64,000 bases of DNA from Pectobacterium polonicum (GTDB lineage Bacteria > Pseudomonadota > Gammaproteobacteria > Enterobacterales > Enterobacteriaceae): contig NZ_RJTN01000023.1 of assembly GCF_005497185.1 (NCBI RefSeq), forward strand, positions 1 through 64,000, in the 5' to 3' direction. The position numbers were made by a program, and so were the translations under genes. Positions within the stretch are counted from its first letter, which is position 1. Each line of letters begins with the position of its first letter. Positions 19,581 through 31,289 of the stretch are shown one piece after another. The notes under the pieces are model-generated. The model had not been told where the DNA came from, ran no database searches, and saw nothing but the letters and a program-made list of their open reading frames with translations.

Positions 19581-19733
19581 TTGCGAAGTTTGTAGCATCT
19601 TTAGGGTGGATTAACGCGCGAGTGAATGGAAAACTGCGTTCAGACACAGGAAGACACCAAACTTTCAGGAATAGTTCCCAAAGAATTATTTATGGCAGTG
19701 GCAGGTGTCTAAATAACACCAATGAGGGTAATA

Positions 19734-20810
19734 ATGATGAAACGCAACATTCTTGCAGTAGTAATCCCAGCTCTGTTAGTCGCAGGCGCTGCCAACGCAG
19801 CAGAAATCTATAATAAAGATGCGAACAAGCTGGATCTGACTGGTCGTGTACACGCAGGTTATACGTTCAATAGCCAGGAAGTCGATAACGCTGATAACAC
19901 CAATGCTCGTCTGGGTTTTAAAGGCCAGACTCAGATCACTAGCGATCTGACTGGCTATGGTACTTTCGAATACCAGTTTGATGCTAATAAAGCTGAAGAC
20001 AACAACGCAACTGCTGGGAAAACTCGTAAAGCTTTTGCTGGTCTGAAATTCGCTGATTTCGGTTCTTTCGACTACGGCCGTAACACGGGTGTCGCTTACA
20101 ACGGTCTGGCTTATACTGACGTACTGCCAGAAAACGGCGGCGACAGCAGCGTTACTGATACTCTGACTGGTCGTATCGGTAATGCAGCAACCTTTAACAC
20201 AACCAACCTCTTTGGTCTGGTTGATGGTTTAGGTTTTGGTCTGCAATACATTGCTAAAGATGACAAGTCTTCCACAGTTGACGCAACTACTGGGAAAAAC
20301 ATCGAACGTAACCACGGTGATGCATGGGCAACCTCTCTGTCTTATGACACTGATTTCGGCGTAGGTGTTGTTGCTTCTTACGGTTCTCAGGAACGTACTG
20401 CCGCTCAGCGCGCCTCGAGTGCTGGTGGTGAGCGTGCTGACGTATGGGCTACTGGCCTGAAATACGACGCGAACAACATTTATATTGCAGCAACTTACGG
20501 TGAAGGCCGTAATTTCTTTGCACCAGATGATGGTATCTTGGCTGATAAGAGCAAAATTTTTGAAGTGGTTGCACAGTATAATTTCGACTTCGGTCTGACC
20601 CCTACATTGGGTTATGTATCTCGTAAAGATAAGATCGATGGTGCAGAAAACGATTATGGCGTTAAATACGCAAGCGTTGGTGCAACTTATGCATTCAATA
20701 AAAACTTCTCTGCTTACACTGAATACGATATCAACCTGATCAAGAAAGACAATGAGTATGGCCTTTCTAACAGCGATAGCGTCAACGTCGGTGTAATCTA
20801 CCAGTTCTAA
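19734..20810 (+). CDS. ompF: outer-membrane general porin OmpF
   Basis: A 358-residue trimeric porin forming 16-stranded beta-barrels for diffusion of small hydrophilic solutes. Seen: signal peptide MMKRNILAVVIPALLVAGAANA with cleavage before AEIYNKD, the PEFGGD-type constriction-loop region (LPENGGD), FDYGRN and the C-terminal VGVIYQF ending in Phe, the BAM recognition signal. I start at the ATG-ATG pair at 19734 because it reproduces MMKRNILAV of E. coli OmpF and has GAGGG just upstream; an in-frame ATG at 19722 adds MRVI only. Shared position between asnS and aspC identifies it as ompF rather than ompC. Confidence 0.95.
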   Translation: MMKRNILAVVIPALLVAGAANAAEIYNKDANKLDLTGRVHAGYTFNSQEVDNADNTNARLGFKGQTQITSDLTGYGTFEYQFDANKAEDNNATAGKTRKAFAGLKFADFGSFDYGRNTGVAYNGLAYTDVLPENGGDSSVTDTLTGRIGNAATFNTTNLFGLVDGLGFGLQYIAKDDKSSTVDATTGKNIERNHGDAWATSLSYDTDFGVGVVASYGSQERTAAQRASSAGGERADVWATGLKYDANNIYIAATYGEGRNFFAPDDGILADKSKIFEVVAQYNFDFGLTPTLGYVSRKDKIDGAENDYGVKYASVGATYAFNKNFSAYTEYDINLIKKDNEYGLSNSDSVNVGVIYQF

Positions 20811-20854
20811 GTTGTCGCAGCATAACGTAACGAGTTAATCGTTCGTATTGCATG

Positions 20855-20885
20855 AAAAGGCAGAGCTTCGGCTCTGTCTTTTTTA
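20855..20885 (+). terminator. ompF terminator
   Basis: CAGAGC-TTCG-GCTCTG (20861-20876), a TTCG tetraloop hairpin, followed by TCTTTTTTATT. The rest of the 307-bp gap to aspC (20886-21117) is promoter region, with nothing further recognised. Confidence 0.9.
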
Positions 20886-21117
20886 TTACGTATCGGATAG
20901 CTCCCCTTACAGGTCGCCATAAGCAACATTGGAAAACGCGCACGGTGTTTTTTGTTTCTGCTTTGCGCCAATTATTCTCGCCTAACCAGTCTTTTATTTC
21001 GTCTCTCTCCTTCTCCCTGTTATTTCCCTTTCTTTTTGACATCAACGGTTGGCAAAGCCTTGTACTGACGGTACTCTGAGAATTCTTATTTCATCTCAGT
21101 TATGGAACATTCTGGCA

Positions 21118-22308
21118 ATGTTTGAAAATATCTCTGCCGCACCGGCCGATCCTATTCTCGGGCTGACCGATCTTTTCCGCGCCGATGACCGCGCGAATAA
21201 AATCAATCTGGGTATTGGTGTCTATAAAGATGAAACCGGCAAAACTCCGGTTCTGACCAGCGTAAAAAAAGCAGAACACTATCTGCTGGAAAATGAAACC
21301 ACCAAAAATTATCTGGGCATTGACGGTCTGCCAGCATTCGGTCAGTGCACGCAGGAGCTGTTGTTTGGCAAGCAGAATGCCATCATTGCCGACAAGCGGG
21401 CTCGTACGGCGCAAACCCCTGGCGGAACCGGTGCGTTGCGTGTAGCCGCGGATTTCATTGCCAATCAAACGTCTGCGAAGCGCATTTGGATCAGCAATCC
21501 AACCTGGCCAAATCACAACAATGTGTTCTCTGCCGTCGGTTTAGAAATTTGCCAATATGACTACTACGATGCAGCAAACCATGCGCTGGATTTTGATGGC
21601 CTACTGAACAGCCTGAATGCTGCACAAGCAGGTGACGTGGTGCTGTTCCACGGCTGTTGCCATAACCCAACCGGTATCGATCCTACCGCTGAGCAGTGGG
21701 CTAAACTGGCTGAACTGTCGGTAGCAAAAGGTTGGCTGCCGCTGTTTGACTTCGCCTATCAGGGCTTTGCCCGTGGGCTCGAAGAAGATGCGGAAGGTCT
21801 GCGCATCTTTGCAGCACTTCACGATGAACTGATCGTATGCAGCTCGTACTCTAAAAACTTCGGTTTGTACAATGAGCGCGTCGGTGCCTGTACGCTGGTT
21901 GCAGCAGATGCCGCAACGGCAGACAAAGCATTCAGCCAGGTGAAAGCCGCTATTCGCGCTAACTACTCTAACCCACCGTCACACGGTGCAACCGTTGTTG
22001 CTACCATCTTGGGTAACGACGCGCTGAAGGCCATTTGGGAGCAGGAGTTGACGGCGATGCGCGAGCGCATTCAGCGTATGCGTCAACTGTTCGTCAATAC
22101 GTTGCAGGAAAAAGGCGCGCAGCAGGATTTCTCCTTCATCATCAACCAGAATGGGATGTTCTCATTCAGCGGTTTGACCAAGGAGCAGGTTCTGCGTCTG
22201 CGTGACGAATTCGGTGTTTACGCAGTGAACTCTGGCCGTGTCAACGTTGCAGGGATGACGCCAGAAAACATGGCACCGCTCTGCGAAGCGATTGTTGCCG
22301 TACTCTGA
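21118..22308 (+). CDS. aspC: aspartate aminotransferase
   Basis: A 396-residue PLP enzyme of class I that interconverts aspartate/2-oxoglutarate and oxaloacetate/glutamate, and also handles aromatic amino acids. Seen: [10 protein letters not shown], the PLP-lysine motif [15 protein letters not shown] (Lys about 246), and SGRVNVAG near the C-terminus. The start at 21118 gives [16 protein letters not shown], collinear with E. coli AspC; the frame is open for 23 codons upstream but that part is not conserved. Single gene with its own terminator. Confidence 0.97.
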   Translation: MFENISAAPADPILGLTDLFRADDRANKINLGIGVYKDETGKTPVLTSVKKAEHYLLENETTKNYLGIDGLPAFGQCTQELLFGKQNAIIADKRARTAQTPGGTGALRVAADFIANQTSAKRIWISNPTWPNHNNVFSAVGLEICQYDYYDAANHALDFDGLLNSLNAAQAGDVVLFHGCCHNPTGIDPTAEQWAKLAELSVAKGWLPLFDFAYQGFARGLEEDAEGLRIFAALHDELIVCSSYSKNFGLYNERVGACTLVAADAATADKAFSQVKAAIRANYSNPPSHGATVVATILGNDALKAIWEQELTAMRERIQRMRQLFVNTLQEKGAQQDFSFIINQNGMFSFSGLTKEQVLRLRDEFGVYAVNSGRVNVAGMTPENMAPLCEAIVAVL

Positions 22309-22328
22309 TCGTTGAACGTTTTACGTTC

Positions 22329-22358
22329 AAAAAAGCCGACACGCTGTGTCGGCTTTTT
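22329..22358. terminator. bidirectional terminator between aspC and ycbL
   Basis: AAAAGCCGACAC-GCT-GTGTCGGCTTTT with T-run on the plus strand and A-run before it (T-run on the minus strand). It can serve both convergent genes. Confidence 0.92.
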
Positions 22359-22384
22359 ATTTGTGTTTTTAAATCAATAAAACA

Positions 22385-23032
22385 CTACCAAATTGCGGCA
22401 TCTTCACGCAGGAAAGGATTGGTTTTACGTTCATGTCCTAATGTCGACATCGGGCCGTGCCCCGGTATAAAGGTCACGTCGTCCCCCAACGGCAGTAGCT
22501 TATTCTTGATGGACGCAATCAACGCCTGATGATCGCCTTGAGGGAAATCGGTGCGCCCTACGCCACCATTGAAAATCACATCCCCCACCTGCGCTAAGCG
22601 TGATTCGGCATCAAAGAAAACAATATGACCGGGCGTATGACCCGGACAATGGAAAACCGCCAGTGTCGTCTCCCCCACGCTGACCTTATCACCTTCCTGC
22701 AACCAGCGTGATGGCGTCAGCGGCGCACATTCTTCCAGACCAAACATCCGACTCTGTGCCGGTAATCCTTCCAACCAGAAAGCGTCTTCAATCTGTGGGC
22801 CAATAATTGATACCTGATAGTATTCAGCCAGCTCCGCGGCTGCACCGACGTGATCTAGATGACCATGCGTCAACAAAATCTGCTTAACCAAAATCCCCGT
22901 ATCCGCGACGGCACGTTTGATCTTTTCAGCGTCGCCACCGGGATCGACAATCGCTGCTTCATTGGTTTTTTCGCACCATAACAATGTGCAGTTCTGGCTA
23001 AATGCCGTCACTGGGACTATTTGATATTTCAT
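22385..23032 (-). CDS. ycbL: metallo-beta-lactamase-fold hydrolase YcbL (type II glyoxalase-like)
   Basis: A 215-residue cytosolic protein of the glyoxalase II/MBL family. Metal ligands are all visible: THGHLDHVG (HxHxDH), HCPGHTPG, the bridging Asp in [13 protein letters not shown] and FIPGHGP. The Salmonella homologue hydrolyses S-D-lactoylglutathione; the physiological substrate remains unproven. The start at 23032 ([15 protein letters not shown]) matches E. coli; the frame continues 8 codons upstream without conservation. Downstream of mepK in the same direction. Confidence 0.93.
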   Translation of the reverse strand: MKYQIVPVTAFSQNCTLLWCEKTNEAAIVDPGGDAEKIKRAVADTGILVKQILLTHGHLDHVGAAAELAEYYQVSIIGPQIEDAFWLEGLPAQSRMFGLEECAPLTPSRWLQEGDKVSVGETTLAVFHCPGHTPGHIVFFDAESRLAQVGDVIFNGGVGRTDFPQGDHQALIASIKNKLLPLGDDVTFIPGHGPMSTLGHERKTNPFLREDAAIW

Positions 23033-23055
23033 ATCACTCCATGTTGAATAACTCA

Positions 23056-23082
23056 ACGACTCGCTATATTGCTGCGAGTCGT
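23056..23082. other. hairpin between mepK and ycbL
   Basis: ACGACTCGC (23056-23064) pairs with GCGAGTCGT (23074-23082). No U-tract follows on the minus strand, so this is more likely a processing or stability element than a terminator. Confidence 0.5.
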
Positions 23083-23112
23083 GTCAGAAAAATGTTGTGC
23101 TGCTATAGCAGG

Positions 23113-23661
23113 TTACCAGGTGCGAACCGGCCCGGTATCGATGTGAACGAAATCACTACGCGGGTAGTAGCCAACCCCACCGGCGCGCATTTTAGTCGCC
23201 GCTTTGCGGATATTGGCCAGTTGAACACCTTGAATATGGAAATCCATCGCTTGCCCTTTCGTGTGGTAGCTCTGCTTTGCCACACCCCGGCTATGCGCAC
23301 GTAATTCGTTATTCGTATCTATTGCGCGATAACCAGAAATCAGCTGTACAGGTTTGTTGGTTCCCAACATGACCTGTAAACGATAGAGCTGATCGAAAAG
23401 TTGCGGGTCAATCGTTTTGACTTTATTGGCGCGGTAATCGCGGAAAAAATGATTCAGGCGGGAAAGTTCTGATTTATTATACCGTTTGCCATCAAAGAAT
23501 TCCGTTTTCAGCCGTTCTCCGGTATTCAGGTTATCCAGCGTCAAAATTCGTGGTCGGGGCGTAGATAACGTTGCAAACGCCTGACCGGGAAGCAGTGCGA
23601 TGCCTAAGGCAGCACCACCCAGTGCAAGCCACTTACGGCGATGATTGTCAATGCGATCCAT
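23113..23661 (-). CDS. mepK: murein DD-endopeptidase MepK
   Basis: A 182-residue exported zinc peptidase (M15/DUF882 family) that cleaves D-Ala-mDAP and L-mDAP-D-mDAP crosslinks, allowing insertion of new strands. Seen: a twin-arginine-type signal (NHRRKWLALGGAALG) with AFA before the mature part, zinc motif SYHTKGQAMDFH and C-terminal DFVHIDTG. The start at 23661 (MDRIDNHRRK) matches the E. coli protein; 17 upstream codons are open but unrelated. It follows ldtD, which makes mDAP-mDAP bonds that MepK can cut, so the pair is functionally linked. Confidence 0.95.
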   Translation of the reverse strand: MDRIDNHRRKWLALGGAALGIALLPGQAFATLSTPRPRILTLDNLNTGERLKTEFFDGKRYNKSELSRLNHFFRDYRANKVKTIDPQLFDQLYRLQVMLGTNKPVQLISGYRAIDTNNELRAHSRGVAKQSYHTKGQAMDFHIQGVQLANIRKAATKMRAGGVGYYPRSDFVHIDTGPVRTW

Positions 23662-23763
23662 AGAACGAGTATCCTGGCTAAAAGAACGGTATAAAAGCGG
23701 CACAAAACGCACCGCCTTGAACCTTAACTGCCAGAGAAAAGTGAGTCAACCCGCTTTGCTTAC

Positions 23764-23800
23764 CGCTTTGCGGGAGATCGCATCGATCCCCCGCAAAGCG
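23764..23800. other. hairpin between ldtD and mepK
   Basis: CGCTTTGCGGG (23764-23774) pairs perfectly with CCCGCAAAGCG (23790-23800), with a further GATCG/CGATC inside the loop. No U-tract follows on the minus strand. It may partly terminate or protect the ldtD message ahead of mepK. Confidence 0.65.
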
Positions 23801-23839
23801 ATACAATATCCATACCGCTAATGCCCGTATTTTCAATAC

Positions 23840-25582
23840 TTACTGAAGCAACAGCCCTGCTTTGGATAGCACTTTCGTCCCTGCCCGGGCGGTATCATCA
23901 TAATTGTAAATATCTGTTCGGAACTGCGGTTTACCATCTTCCGCAACCCACGCCGTCAGGTAATAGAGATTAACCGGAATCCGATGTTTCATTGAAACAA
24001 AGGTCGTATTTCCCTGATCCAACGTGGAAGAAATGCGGCTATTATTCCAACCAGCATCCTGTAGCAGCATGTTAGCCAGTTCTGATGCCTTATTGACCCG
24101 CACGCACCCAGAACTCAGCGCCCGGATATCACGTTGAAACAGGTTATGGTTAGGCGTGTCGTGCAGATAAATCGCTTCTGAATTCGGCATATTAAACTTA
24201 TAACGCCCCAGCGAATTGTTTGCCCCAGGTGCCTGACGCAGGCGATAGGGGAAGCGCTCTGCCGACACCCCCTGCCAATCAATCATTGAGGGATCAATCG
24301 CTTCTGCATCCTGACTCCAGCCAGACAGCACCGTATAGCCATGGCGCTGCAAATAACCGGGATCGCGCACCACTTTAGGAATAATGTCCTGTCGGGTCAG
24401 CGTCGTAGGGACATTCCACGGCGGATTGACCACGACGTTATACAGCGAACTGCTCATTAGCGGCGTCTTACGTTTCGGTTGCCCGACAATGACGCGCGAC
24501 GATAAACGTTCAGCACCATCTTGATAATAAATTAGCGAGTAATTGGGGATATTCACCATAATACCGGTATGAACATTATCCGGTAACAGGCGCAGACGTT
24601 GGATATTCAACGCCAGCAACGTCGCGCGCATGTGCGGAGAAACATTGAGCCAATCACGCGTGCGTTTACCAATCACGCCATCATCCTCCAGCCCTTGCCA
24701 GTGCTGGAAGCGCTTAACCGCCTCAACCAGTTCGCCCGTGTATCGATCGTCTGTATTGATAGCGCCATCGACGACAGAGGTTTGCGCGGTTAGTGAGGTG
24801 GTGGTTGCGGCGACATTTTCATTAAAAAGCGTGATGCTCTCCGTTGACGACAACATGCCAGTACGTTGCAAGATCTCACGCAGCACGACCAATTCACGGC
24901 TCTGCTGCTCCGGGCGCAGAGATTCCGCCAGATTCAGACTCGGCCACGGACGCGTGTCCGTCAGCATCGTCTTCAGCGCCCCATGCATTTTGGCGTACTG
25001 TGAGTGCTGCGGTGCCAGTGAAACCACATAAGCCGCACTGGTGCCGGATTTTACGGCCTGTTGCCATTGAGATACGATATTCAGCGCAGGCGATTGCAGA
25101 CGATAAGGCACGCTGCTGTACAGCCAGTCATTACCATTACGCTCCACGCCAGAAACGAACTGCAAATAGCCCAGCATCGCATCCGATAACACGACATCAC
25201 GCGCAAATCCAGTTAGTTGAGGGTCCGTCAGCCAGGTCACCCACGTCGTGAATTGCGGCTGTACGCCCGCTATCGCCAATTCGGCAAGTTGCTGTTGAAA
25301 CTGTTGAACGGCGCGATTATCTGCCCACATCGGCTGCATCTGATGCTGAGAATAAAGTGATGATAAATCAGAGAGATAATGTACCGTCATGCCATGTGGC
25401 AGTGCAGCCAAAAGCCCTGTCCGACTATTTTCGACAGAAACCACGCCCGTGCTTTGTGATAACCCAGACACCACCGTCGGAGACGCTGACAACACCGAAA
25501 ACGAAGGAGACAGGCTTCCGACCCAAATACAACCCACGCGCAACATCAGCCTGACCATTTTTCGCTTATGTAACAACAACAT
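23840..25582 (-). CDS. ldtD: L,D-transpeptidase LdtD (YcbB)
   Basis: About 580 residues. Order: N-terminal signal/anchor ([17 protein letters not shown]...), a scaffold domain, a peptidoglycan-binding domain ([27 protein letters not shown]), and the YkuD catalytic domain with HDTPNHNLF and the active-site Cys in SSGCVRV. It forms 3-3 mDAP crosslinks in the periplasm and confers beta-lactam bypass when overproduced with (p)ppGpp in E. coli. I choose the ATG at 25582 because AGGGG lies 8 nt upstream; the longer start at 25603 has no ribosome site. Codons before it add only STGDKW. Confidence 0.94.
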   Translation of the reverse strand: MLLLHKRKMVRLMLRVGCIWVGSLSPSFSVLSASPTVVSGLSQSTGVVSVENSRTGLLAALPHGMTVHYLSDLSSLYSQHQMQPMWADNRAVQQFQQQLAELAIAGVQPQFTTWVTWLTDPQLTGFARDVVLSDAMLGYLQFVSGVERNGNDWLYSSVPYRLQSPALNIVSQWQQAVKSGTSAAYVVSLAPQHSQYAKMHGALKTMLTDTRPWPSLNLAESLRPEQQSRELVVLREILQRTGMLSSTESITLFNENVAATTTSLTAQTSVVDGAINTDDRYTGELVEAVKRFQHWQGLEDDGVIGKRTRDWLNVSPHMRATLLALNIQRLRLLPDNVHTGIMVNIPNYSLIYYQDGAERLSSRVIVGQPKRKTPLMSSSLYNVVVNPPWNVPTTLTRQDIIPKVVRDPGYLQRHGYTVLSGWSQDAEAIDPSMIDWQGVSAERFPYRLRQAPGANNSLGRYKFNMPNSEAIYLHDTPNHNLFQRDIRALSSGCVRVNKASELANMLLQDAGWNNSRISSTLDQGNTTFVSMKHRIPVNLYYLTAWVAEDGKPQFRTDIYNYDDTARAGTKVLSKAGLLLQ

Positions 25583-25699
25583 CCATTTATCCCCTGTACT
25601 CATTAATCACTATGCTTTCACGACAATCCACGTTGAACATGGAAATAACAAACCGAATTCACTCGCATACGGTCACACTGGCTTTTTCGTTTTTCATTG

Positions 25700-25826
<127 letters not shown>

Positions 25827-25869
25827 GATAACGATAAAGAATGAAATAGGATCGTTTTTATATAGCGCC

Positions 25870-26028
25870 ATGATTACCACAGGCCACTTTACAACATACG
25901 CCCGTAAATCCCTCTACGGCCTGCAATCGTTTTATCGTCAGTATATAAAGAGAAAAATATTTTTGCTTCTTCTTCTGGGTATTATCTTAATGTTTGATGA
26001 ACCTATTCGTCGTCAGCATTCTCTTTAA
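25870..26028 (+). CDS. possible 52-residue single-pass membrane protein
   Basis: An ATG-to-TAA frame of 52 codons: MITTGHFTTYARKSLYGLQS, then a basic stretch (RQYIKRK), one strongly hydrophobic segment of about 12 residues (IFLLLLLGIILM), and a charged tail (FDEPIRRQHSL). Net positive charge before the segment fits an N-in orientation. There is no good ribosome site upstream, and the frame ends 20 bp before the mukB terminator. I do not recognise the family. It sits in a 525-bp gap otherwise occupied by an ERIC and could be chance. Confidence 0.3.
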   Translation: MITTGHFTTYARKSLYGLQSFYRQYIKRKIFLLLLLGIILMFDEPIRRQHSL

Positions 26029-26045
26029 GCAACGCTTTACGAAAA

Positions 26046-26076
26046 AAATAAAGCCGCTTAAAAAGCGGCTTTATCA
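26046..26076. terminator. mukFEB operon terminator
   Basis: ATAAAGCCGCTT-AAA-AAGCGGCTTTAT (26048-26074); on the minus strand it is followed by TTTTTTTC. It lies about 35 bp after the mukB stop. Confidence 0.92.
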
Positions 26077-26107
26077 TTATAGAGGAAAATAGCAGCAGGA
26101 TTTATAG

Positions 26108-29100
26108 CTACAAAACTTGCTCTTGCGTCTCCGGCGCTTCCGTTCCGAACCCGCGCAGCCCAACCACATGGACATGCTCATTGTTCTGGTAAACTTTACG
26201 CACCAGCTTATAGGTGGTTCCCTTTTCGGGGCTGATATTTTCCGGTGCCGCGATAACTAATTGCATTTCCAGCCGGTCACAGAGCTCGAATAGCGTCGCG
26301 ATCGATTTGGCATCCAGACGCGCCGCCTCATCGAGGAAAAGTAGACGGCACGGGATAACATCTTTGCCACGCAGACGCTTAGACTCTTCTTCCCAGCTCT
26401 GTACCACCATGACCAGAATCGACATCCCAGTACCAATCGCTTCCCCGGTAGACAGCGCCCCGCTTTCCGCCCGCAGCCAACCATCCGCACCACGGTTAAC
26501 CTCCACTTCCATTTCGAGGTAGTTTCGGTAATCCAGCAGCTCTTCGCCGATAGTCTGCGGTGTACGTTGCCCCATATCAATTTCAGGATTCAGACGTTGA
26601 TACAATTTCGCCAACGCTTCCGAGAAGGTCAGACGATTGCTGTTAAACAGATCTTGATGCATTTCCTGCTGCTCGGATAACACATTGAGCAACGTGGTAT
26701 GCGTTTCGCGTACGTTGACGTTCAAGCGGACGCTCTTTACCTGACCAAACGCGACCGCTTGCAGCCCTTGGTTCAGCATACGAATACGATTCTGCTCACG
26801 CTGGATCGTCTTACGAATGATATTCGCCACGCTGCGCGAGCTGATTGCCAGCATCTGTTCACGCGCCGTCAGCTCTTCAGTCAGACGGTTAAGCTCGATC
26901 TCCATCTGCTCAATGGCTTCTACCGGGTCGTCGGTACGGATAATATCCTGACGGATACGCTCGCGCAGATGCTGGTAAACGGCGATGTAGAATTGGATCT
27001 TGCGCTCAGGTCGCTTCGGATCTTCCGAAAGCCGCAGCACATCGCGCAGATGTTCGTTATCCGCGACCGCCAAACGCAGCGCTCCCAGCGCCTTATCCGA
27101 CATGGAGCGCAGTTCATCGCCTTCCATGTACGCCAATTCACGACGGTGCAGGCGGCGCTCAACGCCATTGTCTTTCACCAAACGCATGACCGCGCACCAG
27201 CCCGCTTTCGCTGTGACAACCTGCTCACGCATCTGGTGGTAATCACGCTCCAGCTTGCGCAATTTCTTCTGCAAACTGTCCATTTCCGCTTCACAGAACG
27301 TAATCTGTTTTTCCAACTGGTTACGCCGCGAGCGGTTGGTGCTTAATGCAGCATGTAATTCATCACGGCGCTGACGGGCGCGTGCTTCGGCATCGACATC
27401 CGCACGCACGCCGATATCCTGAAGTTCCTGCGTCAGCTCCTTCAGCATGTCCTGTTTGGCGTCATAGGAACTTTTCAGCGACGCCTGAACCTGACTATAT
27501 TGCGTCAGCTGTGCCTGATGCTGGCGTAGCTGCTCACGCGCTTTTGTCCGTTCTGCTTCAGCCAGTTCAAGACGGTGGCGCAGTTTGTCATTCAGACCGG
27601 CATTCTCACCCAGCATTCCAGCCGAATCGGCATAGCTGAAGTGCGCGCGACGCTGCACAACTTCAGTCAGTGCAAACGCCTGCTGTTTCGCCTGCCGCTG
27701 CGCGTTCTGCGCCTGAGCATAATCTTCCTGCAACTGCTCATGTTGCTGCGGGTCGTTTTGCAAGACAGAAACCAGCGGTTCCAGCTTAGCTAGCGTCACT
27801 CCGTGTTGTTGAATAAAACGGGCAGATTCTTCGGTTTCATCCAGCTCTGCACGGATCTCTTCCACACGATCCTGCAACGTCTCATCGCACAACAGGCTAA
27901 TACGCGGAATCAGTTTATTCAGTTGCCCGCTGGCTTCTTTCGCCTGCTCATACTGCTGGCGCTGCTGCTGGTTTTCACCATCAAAACTGGCCATCGCACG
28001 ATCTAATTCGCCGCGACGGGAGCTGAGCGTGCGAATTTCTGCTTCGGGATCTTCATCGAAAACGACGGCCAGATGTGTACCGATAAATCGGCTGAAAGAC
28101 TGGTGCAAGCGCTGCGTTTTCTGCACGTCAAATGATAGCGTGGCATACTGCTCTGCCAGCGCTTCGCGCTCATCACGCAGACTTTCCAGACGCATTTCCC
28201 GCGCGGCGCGGCCAAACAGCGGCACTTCCGGGAAGCGAGAATAGCGCCACTGGCGCTCCGCAACTTTCACGACCACGGCGCGTTCCAGTTCTTCAACGGC
28301 AAACACGCTGTCATCAAACGACTGCGGGTCACCCTCGATCAGATACAGATCTTCCGGGCAGTCTTCCAGACCGGCAAGCTGATCGCGGACCAGAGAAAGA
28401 TCGGGTACCACAATCGCATGGCGCGAGGGACCATAAAGCGCGGAGAAATACGGAGCATCATCCAGCGTGACATCATCATAAATTTCAGACAGCAGCACGC
28501 CACCAAAACGTTCCGCCAGCGCGTTCAGGCGCGGGTCTTCTGAACCGCCAGGCTGGCTTAGTCGCTCAACCTGCGCTTCGATTTGACGTTTGCGGGCAGC
28601 GATGTCATCACGCTCAACCGTCGTTTCACGTTCACGCTCCAGCAATTGCTGCATGAACTCGGTTACCTGACGGCTTTCTTCAAACGTTTCGCCGCTTTGC
28701 TCGCTCAGTTGCGTCAGCATTTCCTGTGCAGCCAGCCAGACTGGCGCACGCACCGTCAGCTTCTGAATGCGCTGCTGGATTTGCTCCAACTCCTGACGCA
28801 GCGCCATGCGACGTTCGCCCGCTTCCGCCACCAGCGACGACAGCGTTTCGATGCGGGCATCAAGTTCTTGCTGGAGTGATTCCAGCTCTTCCGGTTGATA
28901 ATCCTGACCGTTGCGTTTGCTGAAATCCTGCAATAACCGCTCGGCATCCTGCTGTTCGCGCAGGCGCTGTTCCAACTCAGACAAACGCATCCGCAGCGGC
29001 TGTACTCGCTCCGCCTGATAACGTTGTGAAGAGCTGTCGCGCAGCAAATCGCGCGCAACCTGCCAGGCCTCGTTGCGATTCACCGCACCGACAATCTTGC

Positions 29101-30547
29101 TCACCAACTGATAGGCTTGTTCAAACTGGCCGTGCGCCGCATCGGCCACGCTCAGTTTTTGCTCCAACATCAGCAGAATCTCTGTCGCTTCCTGCTCTTT
29201 CGCCTGATAACTGTCCAGCCACTCATCCGCGTTGTCTGCCGTTAAATCCGGCAACTGGCACAGCGTGCGGGCGCGTTCCAGCGCTTGTTGCGCCTGCTGA
29301 TATTGAATAGCGCGCGTTTGCTGTACGTCCAGCGCCTGCTGATAATCAGCAAGTTGGCTTTTTAGCTCATCGACTTCCAATTCAGCAGCATCGGAACGTT
29401 CTTCGTTTTCCGCCTGCTGCTCACGCGCTTCTTCTACCACCTCGTTCTGTTCTTCGAGGCGGTAGCTCAACTCTTCCAGATCGGCATTGTAGCGTTCGAT
29501 TTTTTCCTGTTGGCGCATGGCGGTTTGCACTAGATTCAGGTGATCGCTGGCCGCCTGATAATCCGTTTCCAGATCGCCTTCAGCACCGCTCTGTTCCGCC
29601 AGTTCTCGCGCCATTTCCACATGGCGATATTGCTCGCTTGACAGTTGCTTACGGCTGGAGAACAGGTCACGGCGCAGTTCCAACGCCCCATCCAGGTGAA
29701 TACGACGTTCATTGGCGTGCCGCATGTAGTCAGCGGCTACATAGGACGTCGCTTCGGAAATCAGGTGCTTAAACAGATCGCGGTCGGACTGGGTAACGCG
29801 AATCGCTTCCAGCGTCATGCGGTTTTCACGCAGCGCGGCTTCCATATCCTGAAACGCTTTACGCACGCCGCTGTTTTCTGGCAGCAGGTAGTCACGCAGC
29901 GAGCGCGTAATCGCGCTGGAGATACCGCCGTACAGCGACGCTTCGATCAGACGATAGAACTTGCTGCGATCGGAGGCGGAACGCAAGCGCCTAGGCACCA
30001 CGCCCAAATCAAACATCAGCGAGTGATAATCGGTGATCGAGTTAAACTGCTTGAACTGAACGCCTTCCATCTCCTCGACGCGATCTTTCAGCTCTTGCAA
30101 CGACAGCACGCGCGCCTGACGATCGCCGACTACCTGCGTCAGAATTTGTGTCGGCTGAATAGCAGTCGGCAATCCCTGAATGGTGAAAGGTTTGATATCG
30201 ACTTTGCGGTCACGCCCCGCAACCTGCTGGAGGCGAACCCCAACCAGTACGCGTTGATGGCGCGAGTTAACGACATCCAGCGTCGAGTAGCAGACGCCCG
30301 CACGCAATTTACCGTGCAGACCTTTATCGCGTGAGCCGCTGGTGGCACCGGCTTCAGTCGTATTTCTGAAGTGCAGTAACGTCAGGTCAGGGATCAGCGC
30401 CGTAATAAAGGCGGCCATCGTGGTGGATTTCCCTGCGCCGTTACCGCCGGATAGCGTGGTAACCAGTTCATCCAGATCGAAGGTGCGGGCGAAAAAGCCG
30501 TTCCAGTTGACCAGCGTTAGTGAGCGAAATTTACCGCGTTCAATCAT
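26108..30547 (-). CDS. mukB: chromosome condensin MukB
   Basis: A 1479-residue SMC-like ATPase. Seen: N-terminal Walker [12 protein letters not shown] (about residue 35), very long coiled coils broken by a hinge (about 650-800), and a C-terminal head with signature [13 protein letters not shown] and Walker [13 protein letters not shown]. It dimerises and, with MukE and MukF, extrudes DNA loops and compacts the chromosome; it also binds topoisomerase IV through the hinge. Length matches E. coli (1486). It is the last gene of cmoM-mukF-mukE-mukB, 19 bp after mukE. Confidence 0.98.
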   Translation of the reverse strand: MIERGKFRSLTLVNWNGFFARTFDLDELVTTLSGGNGAGKSTTMAAFITALIPDLTLLHFRNTTEAGATSGSRDKGLHGKLRAGVCYSTLDVVNSRHQRVLVGVRLQQVAGRDRKVDIKPFTIQGLPTAIQPTQILTQVVGDRQARVLSLQELKDRVEEMEGVQFKQFNSITDYHSLMFDLGVVPRRLRSASDRSKFYRLIEASLYGGISSAITRSLRDYLLPENSGVRKAFQDMEAALRENRMTLEAIRVTQSDRDLFKHLISEATSYVAADYMRHANERRIHLDGALELRRDLFSSRKQLSSEQYRHVEMARELAEQSGAEGDLETDYQAASDHLNLVQTAMRQQEKIERYNADLEELSYRLEEQNEVVEEAREQQAENEERSDAAELEVDELKSQLADYQQALDVQQTRAIQYQQAQQALERARTLCQLPDLTADNADEWLDSYQAKEQEATEILLMLEQKLSVADAAHGQFEQAYQLVSKIVGAVNRNEAWQVARDLLRDSSSQRYQAERVQPLRMRLSELEQRLREQQDAERLLQDFSKRNGQDYQPEELESLQQELDARIETLSSLVAEAGERRMALRQELEQIQQRIQKLTVRAPVWLAAQEMLTQLSEQSGETFEESRQVTEFMQQLLERERETTVERDDIAARKRQIEAQVERLSQPGGSEDPRLNALAERFGGVLLSEIYDDVTLDDAPYFSALYGPSRHAIVVPDLSLVRDQLAGLEDCPEDLYLIEGDPQSFDDSVFAVEELERAVVVKVAERQWRYSRFPEVPLFGRAAREMRLESLRDEREALAEQYATLSFDVQKTQRLHQSFSRFIGTHLAVVFDEDPEAEIRTLSSRRGELDRAMASFDGENQQQRQQYEQAKEASGQLNKLIPRISLLCDETLQDRVEEIRAELDETEESARFIQQHGVTLAKLEPLVSVLQNDPQQHEQLQEDYAQAQNAQRQAKQQAFALTEVVQRRAHFSYADSAGMLGENAGLNDKLRHRLELAEAERTKAREQLRQHQAQLTQYSQVQASLKSSYDAKQDMLKELTQELQDIGVRADVDAEARARQRRDELHAALSTNRSRRNQLEKQITFCEAEMDSLQKKLRKLERDYHQMREQVVTAKAGWCAVMRLVKDNGVERRLHRRELAYMEGDELRSMSDKALGALRLAVADNEHLRDVLRLSEDPKRPERKIQFYIAVYQHLRERIRQDIIRTDDPVEAIEQMEIELNRLTEELTAREQMLAISSRSVANIIRKTIQREQNRIRMLNQGLQAVAFGQVKSVRLNVNVRETHTTLLNVLSEQQEMHQDLFNSNRLTFSEALAKLYQRLNPEIDMGQRTPQTIGEELLDYRNYLEMEVEVNRGADGWLRAESGALSTGEAIGTGMSILVMVVQSWEEESKRLRGKDVIPCRLLFLDEAARLDAKSIATLFELCDRLEMQLVIAAPENISPEKGTTYKLVRKVYQNNEHVHVVGLRGFGTEAPETQEQVL

Positions 30548-30566
30548 TCCTGTTCATCCTCAACAC

Positions 30567-31289
30567 TTATTCATCCTCGCCCGTTTCTGGCGCGGTATCA
30601 TCGGTGCGATCGTTATCGTCGCTGTCATCTTTCAGCGACAAACTACCTTCAACAGGCATCGCTTCACCATCGCGAATCATGCGTAGCTGTGCTTCACGGG
30701 CATCATCGCCGCTGCGCACATCCGCCCCAAAGCGGAATACCGACTCGGTAATTCTGAATTTGCTGCTGTCATTACCCATAAAGTAGATCATGCCTAGCCG
30801 ACGTAAACGGTTAAGCGAGGTTCTGACTTTTTCCTGCAATTTTTGGCGATCCAGATCTGAACCAGTGGAACGCTGGTTAACCAGCTTCAGCAGCTTGCTT
30901 TCATCCGCCAGACTCAGCAGTTCTTCATACAGCTCCTGCTGGCTGAAAATGCCTTCGTGCGCCAAACGTTCCGGGCTCAGATAGAGATAACAGAGAATTT
31001 TCCCTACCATCATATCCAGCTCAGACAACACCGAGCGCGGAATCAGCGTGGTGGAGCGCGGACGCAGATAGAAAAAACCTTCCGGCGCGCGGATCAACTC
31101 CACGTTGTAACGGCTGTAGAACTCTTCCAGCACCTCTTGGAAATCCATTAAAAATACGTGGTTTTCCAGTTCTTCAATACCAATATGGCGCCCGGCGCGC
31201 AATTGGCTGTCCAGCGCGGGAAAAAGGTTATTCGACAGCGCGGTTGCCAGCTTTACTGGCATAAATTGTTCAATATTTGTCGATGACAT
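30567..31289 (-). CDS. mukE: condensin subunit MukE
   Basis: A 240-residue winged-helix (kite) protein binding MukF and the MukB head. The start at 31289 ([20 protein letters not shown]) matches E. coli MukE and overlaps the mukF stop by 20 bp; an upstream in-frame start at 31316 adds nine unconserved residues. The core ([36 protein letters not shown]) is nearly identical to E. coli. The C-terminal tail is acidic and variable. Confidence 0.96.
   Translation of the reverse strand: MSSTNIEQFMPVKLATALSNNLFPALDSQLRAGRHIGIEELENHVFLMDFQEVLEEFYSRYNVELIRAPEGFFYLRPRSTTLIPRSVLSELDMMVGKILCYLYLSPERLAHEGIFSQQELYEELLSLADESKLLKLVNQRSTGSDLDRQKLQEKVRTSLNRLRRLGMIYFMGNDSSKFRITESVFRFGADVRSGDDAREAQLRMIRDGEAMPVEGSLSLKDDSDDNDRTDDTAPETGEDE

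Noticed and set aside
26699-27346. 215-codon ORF antisense to mukB, and similar long antisense frames at 29645-30334 and 54393-55085
   Set aside because: They are shadows of highly conserved genes (mukB, citF) caused by codon bias; no ribosome sites or family resemblance.
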